Positions 42,894-52,739 of a DNA stretch of 64,000 bases are shown piece after piece; position 1 is the stretch's first letter; every line of letters begins with the position of its first letter. A program made the position numbers and the translations under genes. The notes under the pieces are model-generated. The model was not told the DNA's origin. It was given only the letters and a program-made list of their open reading frames with translations, and did no database searches. This DNA comes from Cognatiluteimonas telluris (lineage in GTDB: Bacteria; Pseudomonadota; Gammaproteobacteria; Xanthomonadales; Xanthomonadaceae). The stretch is from assembly GCF_011320095.1 (NCBI RefSeq), contig NZ_JAANOY010000007.1, positions 1 to 64,000 on the forward strand. The letters run 5' to 3'.

Positions 42894-44965
42894 GGTGCCT
42901 TGCCTCCCGCCGCCAGATCGTCGTGCATCTTGTGCCGCAACTCCGAGAATTCATGCGGCCAGTAGCCCTGCCGGTCCAGGACCCACTGGTGCAGCGTGGG
43001 CATGTTGAAGCCGTGCGGACGTTGGCGGCGGTGCTGGATCCGGTCGTAGTGGTCGAGCAGCGCCAGGCCCTGGGCAGGATACCCGGCCGCCGCGAGCCAC
43101 GCGGATTGCTGCGCGGCCGAAGCAGGCGTCGGCCAGGCATCCAGGGCCTGGCGGAACTGCCGCAGCGCAGCCGCCCCATCGCCTCGCGACAGTGCCACCC
43201 GGCCCAGGATCGCGTGGAGCTGTTGCGAGCGCCCGGGCGCCGCGGCCAGCCGCGGGTTCGCCAGCGCCGCGCGGGTCCATCGTTCGACCGTGGCGGGCGT
43301 CACGCCCGGGCAGCCATGGACCTGCGTCGCATCCAGTACCTGGCCCAGCCACCTGGCCATGAGCTGGTCGCCCTCGGTGGCATTGCGCAGGGCGGCGTCG
43401 ACGGCGGAGATCGTTGCCGGCGTCGGCCCCTGCGCCTGGCAGGTCGCATTGAGGTAATTCAATGCAAGTTGCAGGTCGTAAGGCTTGCGTTGCCAGGGAG
43501 CGGAGAGGATGGCGATTGCCAGGTCGGGGCGAGCGGCATGGATGTCGAACAACGCCTGGGTCGCGATCGCGCGCGAAGAATCCGGCGTCGTCGCGGCCCA
43601 CAGTCCGGCCATGCGCGGCTGGTCGGCCCACAGCGTGGTGCGCTGCCAGGTCGTGGCGGCGAGCAGCCCGAGGATGGCCAGGGCGACGCTGGCGCGCAGC
43701 GCGACCGGGACGCGCCAGCGCACGATCGCGCGCGCCAGTGGCCATCCCAGCAACATCGCCGGCAGGTAGTTGCGATGCTCGAAGTAAAGCTCCAGCGGGA
43801 TCGTGGTGGATTCCAGCAGGTGGCCGGCGAAGAAGAACAACACCGCGGCCGCCAGTGCCGGCGCGCGCCGGCGCAGCGCGAACCCCGCCCCGACCAGGGC
43901 GATGATCGCCAGCATCGCCGGCAGCGTCGTCCATGGCCTGAGCAGGCCCGTGCTCCACGGGTAACCGTCGTTGTAGACGCCGGTGGAAAGTACGTGCGGC
44001 ACGATCAGCACGCGCAGGTAGTCCAGCAGCACGCGCGGCTCGGTCAGCACGCGCTCGCCGATCGTCCAGGGGCGCATCGCCAGCGGTTGCGACCATTGCC
44101 CAAGCCTGGACAGCACGTAGCCGAAGAGCGCCAGTGCGGGCAGGACCAGCAACAGCCAGCGCAGGCGCCTGGCCAGCGGCGAGCCGGTGCGCTCGCGGTA
44201 CACGGTCGCCTCCAGCGTCAGGGCCAGCAGCGGCAACAGCGCGCCATTAGCCTTGCAGAGCACCGCCAGGATCGTCCCCAGGACGATGCCACCGAGCATC
44301 CACGCGGTTCCCGCACGAGGCGCCTGCGCGACCAGCGAGCGGCCCCGGCTCCAGGCCAGCAATCCGAGCAGGACGAACGTGGTGGCAAGCACCGCCTCGC
44401 GCTGCACGACGTAGAGGGTGGTGGAGACGAACAGCGGATGCAGCGACCACGCCCCCGCGGCGAGAAGGGCCGCCAGATCGACCCGCCAACGCGTCGCAAT
44501 CGCCGGCGATCCGGTCGGTTGGCCCTTGGCCGCCGGGATGGCGGCACCGGCGCCATTGCCGGGTGCGCGCAGCGCGGTGGCCCCACCGGCAGCCGCGCCA
44601 TCGGCCGAGGCCAGGCGCCGGCCCAGCTGGCGCAGCAGCGCGTAAAGCACGGTCGCATTGGCCAGGTGCAACAGCACGTTGGTGCGCAGGAACGGGCGTG
44701 GATCGGCCGGCCAGTCCCGCGCATCGACCAGGAAACTCAGCAGGGCGAGGGGTCGCCCGGTCGGATCGGCACTGCCGGAGGTGATGTAGCGCCAGAAAGT
44801 CGCCCAGTCGTCGACGCGGCCACTCGCGCCGAGGGCGTCGAGGTTGGGGAAGTCGTCGAACAGGAAGCCCCCCGACAGGCCGGGCAGGTAGACCCACCAG
44901 GCGATGGCGAGCAGTCCGAGCAGCCCGAGCAGGGGCCAGCGGAAGCGAAGCGCATTGGGTGTCAT
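42890..44965 (-). CDS. TMTC-like (GT-C) membrane glycosyltransferase, copy 2
   Basis: 691-aa paralogue-like neighbour of the previous gene, with the same layout: FLFDDFPN acidic pair (D37, D38) after the first helix, a multi-helix core, FEHRNYLPAML, and a C-terminal soluble part with TPR-like repeats. A Gly/Ala-rich insert near residues 120-155 is unusual. The first gene after pilA on the same strand, starting 62 bp beyond the pilA stop with a terminator hairpin between. Likely an outer-face sugar transferase or a ligase for a glycan. Confidence 0.8.
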   Translation of the reverse strand: MTPNALRFRWPLLGLLGLLAIAWWVYLPGLSGGFLFDDFPNLDALGASGRVDDWATFWRYITSGSADPTGRPLALLSFLVDARDWPADPRPFLRTNVLLHLANATVLYALLRQLGRRLASADGAAAGGATALRAPGNGAGAAIPAAKGQPTGSPAIATRWRVDLAALLAAGAWSLHPLFVSTTLYVVQREAVLATTFVLLGLLAWSRGRSLVAQAPRAGTAWMLGGIVLGTILAVLCKANGALLPLLALTLEATVYRERTGSPLARRLRWLLLVLPALALFGYVLSRLGQWSQPLAMRPWTIGERVLTEPRVLLDYLRVLIVPHVLSTGVYNDGYPWSTGLLRPWTTLPAMLAIIALVGAGFALRRRAPALAAAVLFFFAGHLLESTTIPLELYFEHRNYLPAMLLGWPLARAIVRWRVPVALRASVALAILGLLAATTWQRTTLWADQPRMAGLWAATTPDSSRAIATQALFDIHAARPDLAIAILSAPWQRKPYDLQLALNYLNATCQAQGPTPATISAVDAALRNATEGDQLMARWLGQVLDATQVHGCPGVTPATVERWTRAALANPRLAAAPGRSQQLHAILGRVALSRGDGAAALRQFRQALDAWPTPASAAQQSAWLAAAGYPAQGLALLDHYDRIQHRRQRPHGFNMPTLHQWVLDRQGYWPHEFSELRHKMHDDLAAGGKAP

Positions 44966-44973
44966 TTGGCCAC

Positions 44974-45003
44974 TCAAAAAAGAAAGGGCCGCGTTGCGGC
45001 CCC
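44974..45003 (-). terminator. Intrinsic terminator after pilA
   Basis: On the minus strand a 7-bp GC stem (45002-44996 with 44992-44986) is followed by TTTCTTTTTT. It lies 24 bp past the pilA stop, between pilA and the glycosyltransferase genes, so pilA can be made in large excess with limited readthrough into the sugar genes. Confidence 0.85.
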
Positions 45004-45026
45004 TTCCAGTCCAAGGTAGCTGGCGA

Positions 45027-45464
45027 TCAGTCGCAGCTGCTCGGGACCCACTTCTGCGGGAGGGTGTTCTTCTTGCAGCGCCACTCGATGCTGCCCTCGT
45101 GGGTGATGGCCGAGAAGACCAGGATCGACGCAGCGGTGATCTTGGTGTTGGCCTTCGGGCCGCCATAGTAGGCGTAGATCTTGCCGTCGACGACGCCGAC
45201 GTCGATCTTCGACACGTAGCTGCCCGAGATCGAGGTGTTGGTCGCCAGGCCCGCCGAGGCGTTGGTGTCCGGCCAGTGGCCGTTGTTCTGGTAGAACTCG
45301 GCCATCGCCGTCTTGACGCCGTCGGACAGCGCCGAACCTTCCGAGACCTGCGAGCGGATCACGTAGTCCTGGTACTGGCTGATGGCGATCGCCGCGAGGA
45401 TCGCGATGATGGCCACCACGATCATCAGTTCGATCAGGGTGAAGCCTTTCTGGAGCTTTTTCAT
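45027..45464 (-). CDS. pilA: Type IV major pilin PilA
   Basis: 145-aa type IVa pilin. A 7-residue leader MKKLQKG precedes the cleavage site and F1[19 protein letters not shown], with Glu5 present. PilD cuts after Gly and methylates Phe. The globular part ends with a disulfide-bonded D-region (C-x13-C: from CKKNT to PSSC) at the extreme C-terminus. AGGGGA is well placed before the ATG. It has its own sigma-54-type promoter and terminator and faces the pilSR genes across 1 kb. Confidence 0.96.
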   Translation of the reverse strand: MKKLQKGFTLIELMIVVAIIAILAAIAISQYQDYVIRSQVSEGSALSDGVKTAMAEFYQNNGHWPDTNASAGLATNTSISGSYVSKIDVGVVDGKIYAYYGGPKANTKITAASILVFSAITHEGSIEWRCKKNTLPQKWVPSSCD

Positions 45465-45564
45465 GGTGTATCCCCTAGGAGTGATTTGAACTTCACGTGC
45501 CGACGCGGCCGGCCTTCCGGATCCGTCGGTTGCCGTGCTTGATGGCACGTGCAGGAAATCATAC

Positions 45565-45580
45565 GCACGTCGCGTGCCAA
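45565..45580 (-). promoter_or_regulatory. Sigma-54 promoter for pilA
   Basis: Read on the minus strand, TTGGCACGCGACGTGC (45580-45565) has the -24 TGGCAC and -12 TGC elements with GG-N10-GC spacing, a near match to the RpoN consensus. It lies about 100 nt before the pilA ATG. PilR, encoded at 46.5 kb, is the expected activator. Further upstream, AAGTGACG occurs twice (about 45651 and 45683), and a 5-3-5 palindrome GTCAC-AAA-GTGAC sits at 45677-45689; both are candidate activator sites. Confidence 0.75.
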
Positions 45581-45747
45581 TGCGGACAGGAAGGGATTCA
45601 GGATTGCCCGGTTTTCCAAAGTGGGCGGCCGGTTCCAGATACCGCAATTGAAGTGACGCGCCGCCTGCCAGGAATAGTCACAAAGTGACGATTTTAGTCA
45701 ATTCAACCCCGGGACTCCGGCCAGCCGGTGGCTGCTACTGTCTGCGC

Positions 45748-46521
45748 ATGAAGCCCGCCACCGCCCTTGCCTGCCTGATGGTGCTGGCCGGCTGTCATTC
45801 CCGCAGCGATCCAGGCCCCTTCCGCCTGGGAGCGGCCACGATCGAGCCCGTCCAGTCGAATCCATGGCGGGCGCTGCTCTATCGCAAGCCGGTGTTGTTG
45901 ACCTTCGACGATGGTCCCCAGGACCTGGTGGCCGACCGGAGGATCCTGGCGGCACTCTCACGCCACCACGCGCGCGCGCTGTGGCTGGTCACGTGCAAGC
46001 GGCTGGACCCGGCGATGGATCCGCAGGCGTCGGAACATCGCGTCGCGCTGGAGGAAATCGTCGCCAGGGGACATCTGATCGGCAACCACGGTTACTCGCA
46101 TCTGGACCTGCGCCGGCTGGAGCCAGGCGCGATGGCGCACGAAATCGTCGGGTGCTCGGACCTCATCGCGCAGCTCACCGGCCGCAGGCCGCGGTACTTC
46201 CGCCCGCCATTCGGCGCGCATTCGCCGGCGGTTGACCGGATGGTCGAAGCCGACGGCATGCAGCTGCTGCTATGGAGCGGAAACTCGTACGACAGCCTGC
46301 TGGCGGACTTCAAGCGGCATCCGCGCGCCTATGTCGATTACGTCCGCCTGCATCCGGGCATGGATGCCGCCTTGACCGCAACACCGGGCGACGTCCTGCT
46401 GTTCCACGACTATCCCAACACCGCGCTCGCCATCGATGGCTTCATGACGCGGCTGGAACGGCGGGACTTCCAGTTCGTGCTGCCCGACCATGGCGACGCC
46501 GCCGGCAACCAGGCGCGCTAG
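45748..46521 (+). CDS. Polysaccharide deacetylase lipoprotein
   Basis: 257-aa NodB-fold carbohydrate esterase 4 protein. The signal peptide ends in the lipobox LAGC (Cys at about residue 16), so it is a predicted lipoprotein. The motifs TFDDGP, GNHGYSH (metal-binding His pair) and RPPFGAHSP are intact, so it should remove N- or O-acetyl groups from peptidoglycan or a surface polysaccharide. It lies between pilA and pilR, divergent from pilA; its stop is 24 bp from the convergent pilR stop. A sugar-locus role is possible but unproven. Confidence 0.9.
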   Translation: MKPATALACLMVLAGCHSRSDPGPFRLGAATIEPVQSNPWRALLYRKPVLLTFDDGPQDLVADRRILAALSRHHARALWLVTCKRLDPAMDPQASEHRVALEEIVARGHLIGNHGYSHLDLRRLEPGAMAHEIVGCSDLIAQLTGRRPRYFRPPFGAHSPAVDRMVEADGMQLLLWSGNSYDSLLADFKRHPRAYVDYVRLHPGMDAALTATPGDVLLFHDYPNTALAIDGFMTRLERRDFQFVLPDHGDAAGNQAR

Positions 46522-46545
46522 GCACCTGCGAAGGCGGGCGGGCCA

Positions 46546-47958
46546 TCACTCGATCCCGAGCTTCTTGAGCTTGTAGCGCAGCGCACGGAAGGTGATCCCC
46601 AGCGCCGAGGCGGCGCGGGTCTTGTTGTAGCGGTTCTCGACCAGCGCCTGCTGGATCTGGGCGCGTTCGATTTCCTCGATGTACGACGGCAGCGCGCTGG
46701 TGGCGCTCTCGCGGGGATTCATCGTGCGTGGGTCGCGCGCGGCGAACGGCGTCGCGGGACGCTCGGCCTCGGCGGCACCAGTGGGCAGGCGCAGGTCGGC
46801 GACTTCGATCAGGTCGCCGTCGGCGAGTGCGAGCGCGCGTTCGAGGATGTTCTCCAGCTCGCGCACGTTGCCGGGGAAACGGTAGCCACGCAACGCGGCC
46901 AGCGCAGGCTCGCTCAGCGCCGGCGGATTGCGCTGCTGGGCGCTGGCCAGCCGCGCCAGGATGGTCTGGGCCAGGATCGGCAGGTCGTCGCCGCGCTCGC
47001 GCAGCGGCGGCACGCGCAACTCGATCACGTTGATCCGGTAATACAGGTCGTGGCGGAAACGGCCTTCGGCCACCTGCGCGGCGAGATCCTTGTGGGTGGC
47101 AGACAGGATGCGGACGTCGACCGGGATTTCGGCCGGCGCGCCGACCGGACGGATGGATTTTTCCTGGATCGCGCGCAGCAGCTTGACCTGCATCGGCAGC
47201 GGCAGCTCGGCGATCTCGTCCAGGAACAGCGTGCCGCCGTCGGCGGCCTGGAACAGCCCGGCCTTGTCGACCGTCGCGCCGGTGAAGCTGCCCTTCTTGT
47301 GGCCGAAGAACTCGCTTTCCATCAGTTCGGTGGGGATCGCGCCGCAGTTGACCGGCACGAACGGCCCGGCCGCGCGGCCGCCTTCGGCATGGATGGTTCT
47401 GGCGACCAGCTCCTTGCCGACGCCGGACTCGCCGGAGATCGAAATCGGCGCCTGGCTGCGGGCGACCTTGGCGATCGTTTCGCGCAGCGACTGCATGGCC
47501 GGGGAGTCGCCGCTCAGCCGGCCCAGGCCGGCATCGGCGCGGATCTTGCCCAGGCCATCGCGGCGGCGCTGGTTCAGGTCCAGGGCATGCTTGACCAGGT
47601 CGCGCACGACCGCCAGGTCCACCGGCTTGCTGACGAAGTCGAAGGCGCCGGCCTTGAGCGCCTCGACCGCGGCGTCGACGTTGCCGAAGGCGGTGATCAT
47701 GGCCACCGGGGTGTCCGGGTGGTGGGCGGCGATCTCGGCGATGACGTCCAGGCCGGTGCCGTCGGGCAGGCGCATGTCGGTCAGGCACAGGTCGTAATGG
47801 CCCTGCGACAGCTGGGCCCGGGCCATCGCCACGGTCGCGGCGGTGTCGGTGCGCAGCCCCATCCGGCCCAGGGTCAGGACCAGCAGTTCTCGGATGTCGT
47901 GCTCGTCGTCGACGATCAGCACGCTGGGGGAAATGCCGCGAGGGTCGGTCATCCCCAT
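46546..47958 (-). CDS. pilR: Sigma-54 response regulator PilR
   Basis: 470-aa NtrC-type activator. Receiver domain with phospho-Asp in [13 protein letters not shown]+ domain with Walker A GESGVGKE, the sigma-54 contact loop as GSFTGA, and a C-terminal Fis-type helix-turn-helix ([19 protein letters not shown]). It is expected to activate pilA through the sigma-54 promoter at 45565-45580. The start could also be the ATG three codons downstream (47952). It follows pilS on the same strand across 53 bp. Confidence 0.95.
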   Translation of the reverse strand: MGMTDPRGISPSVLIVDDEHDIRELLVLTLGRMGLRTDTAATVAMARAQLSQGHYDLCLTDMRLPDGTGLDVIAEIAAHHPDTPVAMITAFGNVDAAVEALKAGAFDFVSKPVDLAVVRDLVKHALDLNQRRRDGLGKIRADAGLGRLSGDSPAMQSLRETIAKVARSQAPISISGESGVGKELVARTIHAEGGRAAGPFVPVNCGAIPTELMESEFFGHKKGSFTGATVDKAGLFQAADGGTLFLDEIAELPLPMQVKLLRAIQEKSIRPVGAPAEIPVDVRILSATHKDLAAQVAEGRFRHDLYYRINVIELRVPPLRERGDDLPILAQTILARLASAQQRNPPALSEPALAALRGYRFPGNVRELENILERALALADGDLIEVADLRLPTGAAEAERPATPFAARDPRTMNPRESATSALPSYIEEIERAQIQQALVENRYNKTRAASALGITFRALRYKLKKLGIE

Positions 47959-48011
47959 ACCTTAACGTGTGGGCGGGGCTGGCTCCAAGCCAAAAGTGAC
48001 AAAATTTGTCA

Positions 48012-49628
<1,617 letters not shown>

Positions 49629-49655
49629 GCGTGCGTCGCAATCGGGGACCCGGCG

Positions 49656-49698
49656 AGTATAGGGGGCGTTTTGCCCCGGACCGGCGCATGGGCGACAA
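49656..49698. promoter_or_regulatory. Divergent candidate promoters for pilS and sucC
   Basis: For sucC, TTGCCC (49671-49676) and GACAAT (49693-49698) are 16 bp apart on the plus strand. For pilS, a minus-strand -10 TATACT lies at 49661-49656 without a clear -35. The 162-bp spacer (49629-49790) holds no other feature. Confidence 0.45.
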
Positions 49699-49790
49699 TG
49701 GCGGTTCTCCGCGCCCCGGCCGCCCAGCGGCCCGGCTTCGACCGATGGCTTCCAGCCGGCGCGGACGACTCCTCCCCTCGCTGGTGACGA

Positions 49791-50957
49791 ATGAACTTCC
49801 ACGAATATCAGGCCAAGCAGCTGTTTGCCGACTACGGCATCGCGGTTCCCCCGGGGCGTGTCGCCCGTACGCCGGACGAAGCGGTCGAGGCGGCCAAGGC
49901 CATCGGCGGCGACGCCTGGATGGTCAAGGCGCAGATCCATGCCGGTGGCCGCGGCAAGGCCGGTGGCGTCAAGTACTGCAAGACCACCGCCGAGGTGAAG
50001 CAGGCCGCCGCCGGCATGCTCGGCACCAAGATGGAAACCTACCAGTCCGCCGGTGTCGCCCTGCCGGTCGACTGCGTGCTGGTCGCGCAGGCCACCGACA
50101 TCGCCAAGGAGCTGTACCTGTCGGTGCTGGTCGACCGCTCCAGCAAGTCGCTGACCTTCATCGCGTCTGCCGAAGGCGGTGTGGAAATCGAGCAGGTGGC
50201 GCACGAGAATCCGGACGCGATCAAGACGCTCAACGTGAACTTCGTGCAGGGCCTGCAGCCCTACCAGTGCCGTGAGCTCGGGTTCGCGCTGGGTTTGAAT
50301 GCGAAACAGGTCGGCCAGCTGACGAAGATCATGCTGGGGCTGTTCCGCCTGTTCAACGAGAAGGACCTGGCGCTGGTCGAGCTCAACCCGCTGGCGATCC
50401 TCACCGACGGCAACCTCGCGGTGCTCGACGGCAAGATCAATTCCGACGACAACGCGACCTTCCGGCATGCGGACCTTGCCGCGATGCGCGACATCCGCCA
50501 GGAGGATCCGACGGAAGTCCTCGCCAGCCAGCACGACCTCAACTACGTGACCATGGACGGCAACATCGGCTGCATGGTCAACGGTGCCGGGCTTGCGATG
50601 GCGACGATGGACGTGATCGCGCTGGAAGGCGGCTCGCCTGCGAACTTCCTCGACGTCGGCGGCGGCGCCACCAAGGCGCGCGTGACCGAAGCCTTCAAGC
50701 TGATCCTGTCCAGCGACAAGGTGCGCGCGATCTTCGTCAACATCTTCGGCGGCATCGTCCGCTGCGACATGATCGCCGAGGGCATCATCGCCGCGGTCAA
50801 GGAAGTGGACGTCAAGGTCCCGGTGATCGTGCGCCTGGAAGGCACCAACGTCGACGAGGGCAAGGCGCTGCTCAAGTCCAGCGGCCTTGCGATCACGCCG
50901 GCCGACAACATCAACGACGGCGCCAAAAAGGCAGTTGCGGCGGCGAAGGCGGCCTGA
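49791..50957 (+). CDS. sucC: Succinyl-CoA synthetase beta subunit SucC
   Basis: 388-aa ATP-grasp subunit of the TCA-cycle enzyme that makes ATP (or GTP) from succinyl-CoA. [33 protein letters not shown], the LVELNPLAI loop and [16 protein letters not shown] are all typical. Length is exactly that of E. coli. It forms the operon sucC-sucD, but a 100-bp repeat doublet separates the two genes, which are normally almost contiguous. Confidence 0.98.
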   Translation: MNFHEYQAKQLFADYGIAVPPGRVARTPDEAVEAAKAIGGDAWMVKAQIHAGGRGKAGGVKYCKTTAEVKQAAAGMLGTKMETYQSAGVALPVDCVLVAQATDIAKELYLSVLVDRSSKSLTFIASAEGGVEIEQVAHENPDAIKTLNVNFVQGLQPYQCRELGFALGLNAKQVGQLTKIMLGLFRLFNEKDLALVELNPLAILTDGNLAVLDGKINSDDNATFRHADLAAMRDIRQEDPTEVLASQHDLNYVTMDGNIGCMVNGAGLAMATMDVIALEGGSPANFLDVGGGATKARVTEAFKLILSSDKVRAIFVNIFGGIVRCDMIAEGIIAAVKEVDVKVPVIVRLEGTNVDEGKALLKSSGLAITPADNINDGAKKAVAAAKAA

Positions 50958-50972
50958 TCTTTTCATTTGATT

Positions 50973-51072
50973 CCCTTCTCCCGCGCGCGGGAGAAGGTGC
51001 CCGCAGGGCGGATGACGGCGCTTTTCAAAAGCGGCCCTCACCCCAACCCTCTCCCGCAAGCGGGAGAGGGGC
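50973..51072. repeat. Palindromic repeat doublet (copy B) between sucC and sucD
   Basis: Two hairpin repeats face each other. Half X (reverse) at 50973-51020 has the stem CTTCTCCCGCGCGCGGGAGAAG followed by GTGCCCGCAGGGCGGATGA. Half Y (forward) at about 51034-51072 reads CCCTCACCCCAACC and then the stem CTCTCCCGC-AA-GCGGGAGAG. The spacer is about 14 bp. It is the complete, empty form of the unit whose halves flank the DUF559 gene. Confidence 0.8.
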
Positions 51073-51102
51073 TGAAGCAAAAACACCAAGGATCCGAATT
51101 AC

Positions 51103-51978
51103 ATGAGCGTTCTGGTCAACAAGAACACCAAGGTCATCGTGCAGGGTTTCACCGGCACGCAGGGCAGCTTCCACGCCGAGCAGATGCTCGACTACGGCAC
51201 CAAGGTCGTCGGCGGCGTGACGCCGGGCAAGGGCGGTACCGAGCACCTCGGCCTGCCGGTGTTCAACACCGTCGCCGATGCGGTCGCCGAGACCGGCGCC
51301 AATGCGTCCGTCATCTACGTGCCGCCGCCGTTCGCGGCCGACGCGATCCTGGAAGCGGCCGACGCCGGCATCCAGGTCATCGTCTGCATCACCGAAGGCA
51401 TCCCGGTGCTGGACATGCTGCGGGTCAAGAACGCGCTCAAGGGCTACGAGAACGTCACCCTGATCGGCCCCAACTGCCCCGGCGTGATCACGCCCGGCGA
51501 GTGCAAGATCGGCATCATGCCCGGCCACATCCACATGCCGGGCAAGGTCGCGATCGTGTCGCGCTCGGGCACGCTGACCTATGAAGCGGTCAAGCAGACG
51601 ACCGACGCGGGCCTGGGCCAGTCGACCGTCATCGGCATCGGCGGCGACCCGATCAACGGCATGAACTTCATCGACTGCCTGCGCCTGTTCCAGGACGATC
51701 CGCAGACCGAAGGCATCATCATGGTCGGCGAGATCGGCGGCAATGCCGAGGAAGACGCGGCCGAATTCATTGCCCAGCACGTCACCAAGCCGGTGGTCGG
51801 CTTCATCGCCGGCGCCAGCGCGCCCGCGGGCAAGCGCATGGGCCACGCCGGTGCGATCGCCTCGGGCGGGCAGGGCACGGCCGCGGGCAAGTTCGCCGCG
51901 ATGGAAAAGGCCGGCATCACCACGGTGAAGTCGCCGGGCGACCTGGGCGCGGCGATCGCGAAGCGGCTGGCGAAGTAA
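51103..51978 (+). CDS. sucD: Succinyl-CoA synthetase alpha subunit SucD
   Basis: 291-aa alpha subunit carrying the CoA-binding Rossmann domain ([14 protein letters not shown]) and the phospho-histidine loop ([13 protein letters not shown]). [12 protein letters not shown] and [11 protein letters not shown] are standard. It pairs with SucC as a heterodimer or tetramer. Translation probably starts independently, since the repeat doublet lies in the 145-bp gap before it. Confidence 0.98.
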   Translation: MSVLVNKNTKVIVQGFTGTQGSFHAEQMLDYGTKVVGGVTPGKGGTEHLGLPVFNTVADAVAETGANASVIYVPPPFAADAILEAADAGIQVIVCITEGIPVLDMLRVKNALKGYENVTLIGPNCPGVITPGECKIGIMPGHIHMPGKVAIVSRSGTLTYEAVKQTTDAGLGQSTVIGIGGDPINGMNFIDCLRLFQDDPQTEGIIMVGEIGGNAEEDAAEFIAQHVTKPVVGFIAGASAPAGKRMGHAGAIASGGQGTAAGKFAAMEKAGITTVKSPGDLGAAIAKRLAK

Positions 51979-51996
51979 GGCGGCATGCGAGGCGGG

Positions 51997-52028
51997 AGAA
52001 GCCACCTTCGGGTGGCTTCTTGGGTTTT
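51997..52028 (+). terminator. Intrinsic terminator after sucD
   Basis: A 10-bp stem (51997-52006 with 52011-52020) with the stable TTCG tetraloop is followed by TGGGTTTT, 18 bp past the sucD stop. It ends the sucCD transcript. Confidence 0.85.
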
Positions 52029-52034
52029 GGCGGA

Positions 52035-52280
52035 GCCCTCACCCCCAACCCCTCTCCCGCGGACGGCAGGGGGCGCGCTCCTCGCTTGCGGCCCCCACCC
52101 CAACCCCTTTCCGGCGGGCGGGAGAGGGGCGTGGTTCTCCCTTGCGGCCCCCACCCCAACCCCTCTCCCGCGGACGGCAGGGGGCTGCTTGGGCACCGTC
52201 AGAACGGCCGCTCGACGTGCCCTGATTCAAGCCCTTCTCCCGCTTGCGGGAGAAGGTGCCCGCAGGGCGGATGAGGGCGC
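52035..52280. repeat. Palindromic repeat array (copies C1-C4)
   Basis: Three direct Y-type units begin near 52035, 52091 and 52147 (period 55-56 bp). Each reads C(T/C)CACCCC(C)AACCCCT and then a CCCGCGGACGGC- or CGGCGGGCGGG-type imperfect stem, with TTGCGG before units 2 and 3. A reverse X-type unit follows at 52232-52280 (CCTTCTCCCGC-TT-GCGGGAGAAGG, then GTGCCCGCAGGGCGGATGAGGG). No gene lies in 51979-52340. Confidence 0.75.
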
Positions 52281-52340
52281 GCTTGATTACGCAGGGCACC
52301 GACTGCCAGCCTGCTTGAACCATCAAGATGGAGCGCACGG

Positions 52341-52727
52341 ATGCGCACGGGCCAGAAAACGGGATTTGCACGCCAATTGCGACGTCGACAAACCGACGCC
52401 GAACGCAAGCTCTGGCATCAGCTGCGCAACGGGGCACTGATGGGGTGCAAATTTCGACGCCAGCATCCCGTCGGCCCGTATATCGTCGATTTCATCTGCG
52501 TGGAAGCCAGCTTGGTCATCGAGCTCGATGGCAGCCAACACCAGGGTTGCGGCGCCGATGCGGCGCGGACCTCCTTCCTGGAGCGCGAGGGCTACCGCGT
52601 GCTGCGATTCTGGAACAATGATGCCCTGATGCAGACTGATTCGGTCCTGGCGATCGTGTACGACGTCCTCTTCGCTACCACCGGTCCTCACCCCAACCCC
52701 TCTCCTGCGCGCGGGAGTGGGGCTTAA
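52341..52727 (+). CDS. DUF559 (Vsr-like endonuclease domain) protein
   Basis: 128-aa member of the DUF559 family, related to very-short-patch-repair endonucleases with a PD-(D/E)xK fold. ARQLRRRQTDAERKLWHQLR, then the core YIVDFICVEASLVIELDGSQH (Asp, Glu and Asp of the active site split over two strands) and EGYRVLRFWNND are diagnostic. The last 15 codons (GPHPNPSPARG region) are not family sequence but the Y-type palindromic repeat at 52683-52723, which also supplies the stop. A reverse X unit lies 60 bp upstream. Function is unproven; mobility-related or repair roles are possible. Confidence 0.85.
   Translation: MRTGQKTGFARQLRRRQTDAERKLWHQLRNGALMGCKFRRQHPVGPYIVDFICVEASLVIELDGSQHQGCGADAARTSFLEREGYRVLRFWNNDALMQTDSVLAIVYDVLFATTGPHPNPSPARGSGA
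52683..52723. repeat. Y-type palindromic repeat (copy D) inside the DUF559 3' end
   Basis: It reads GGTCCTCACCCCAACCCC and then the imperfect stem CTCCTGCGCGCGGGAG, followed by TGGGGC. It is a forward Y unit like 51034-51072. It overlaps the DUF559 C-terminus and lies 17 bp before nadE, where a ribosome site would be expected. Confidence 0.75.
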
Positions 52728-52739
52728 CTGGCTCGCACC

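Noticed and set aside
42890-45166. Longer N-terminus for the second TMTC-like protein
   Set aside because: Residues before the ATG at 44965 are antisense to the pilA terminator and 3' end; the first membrane helix follows that ATG directly.
52035-52280. Possible CRISPR array
   Set aside because: Units are palindromic, GC-rich, imperfect and only three in tandem, with short, partly conserved spacers and no cas genes. They belong to the dispersed REP-like family.
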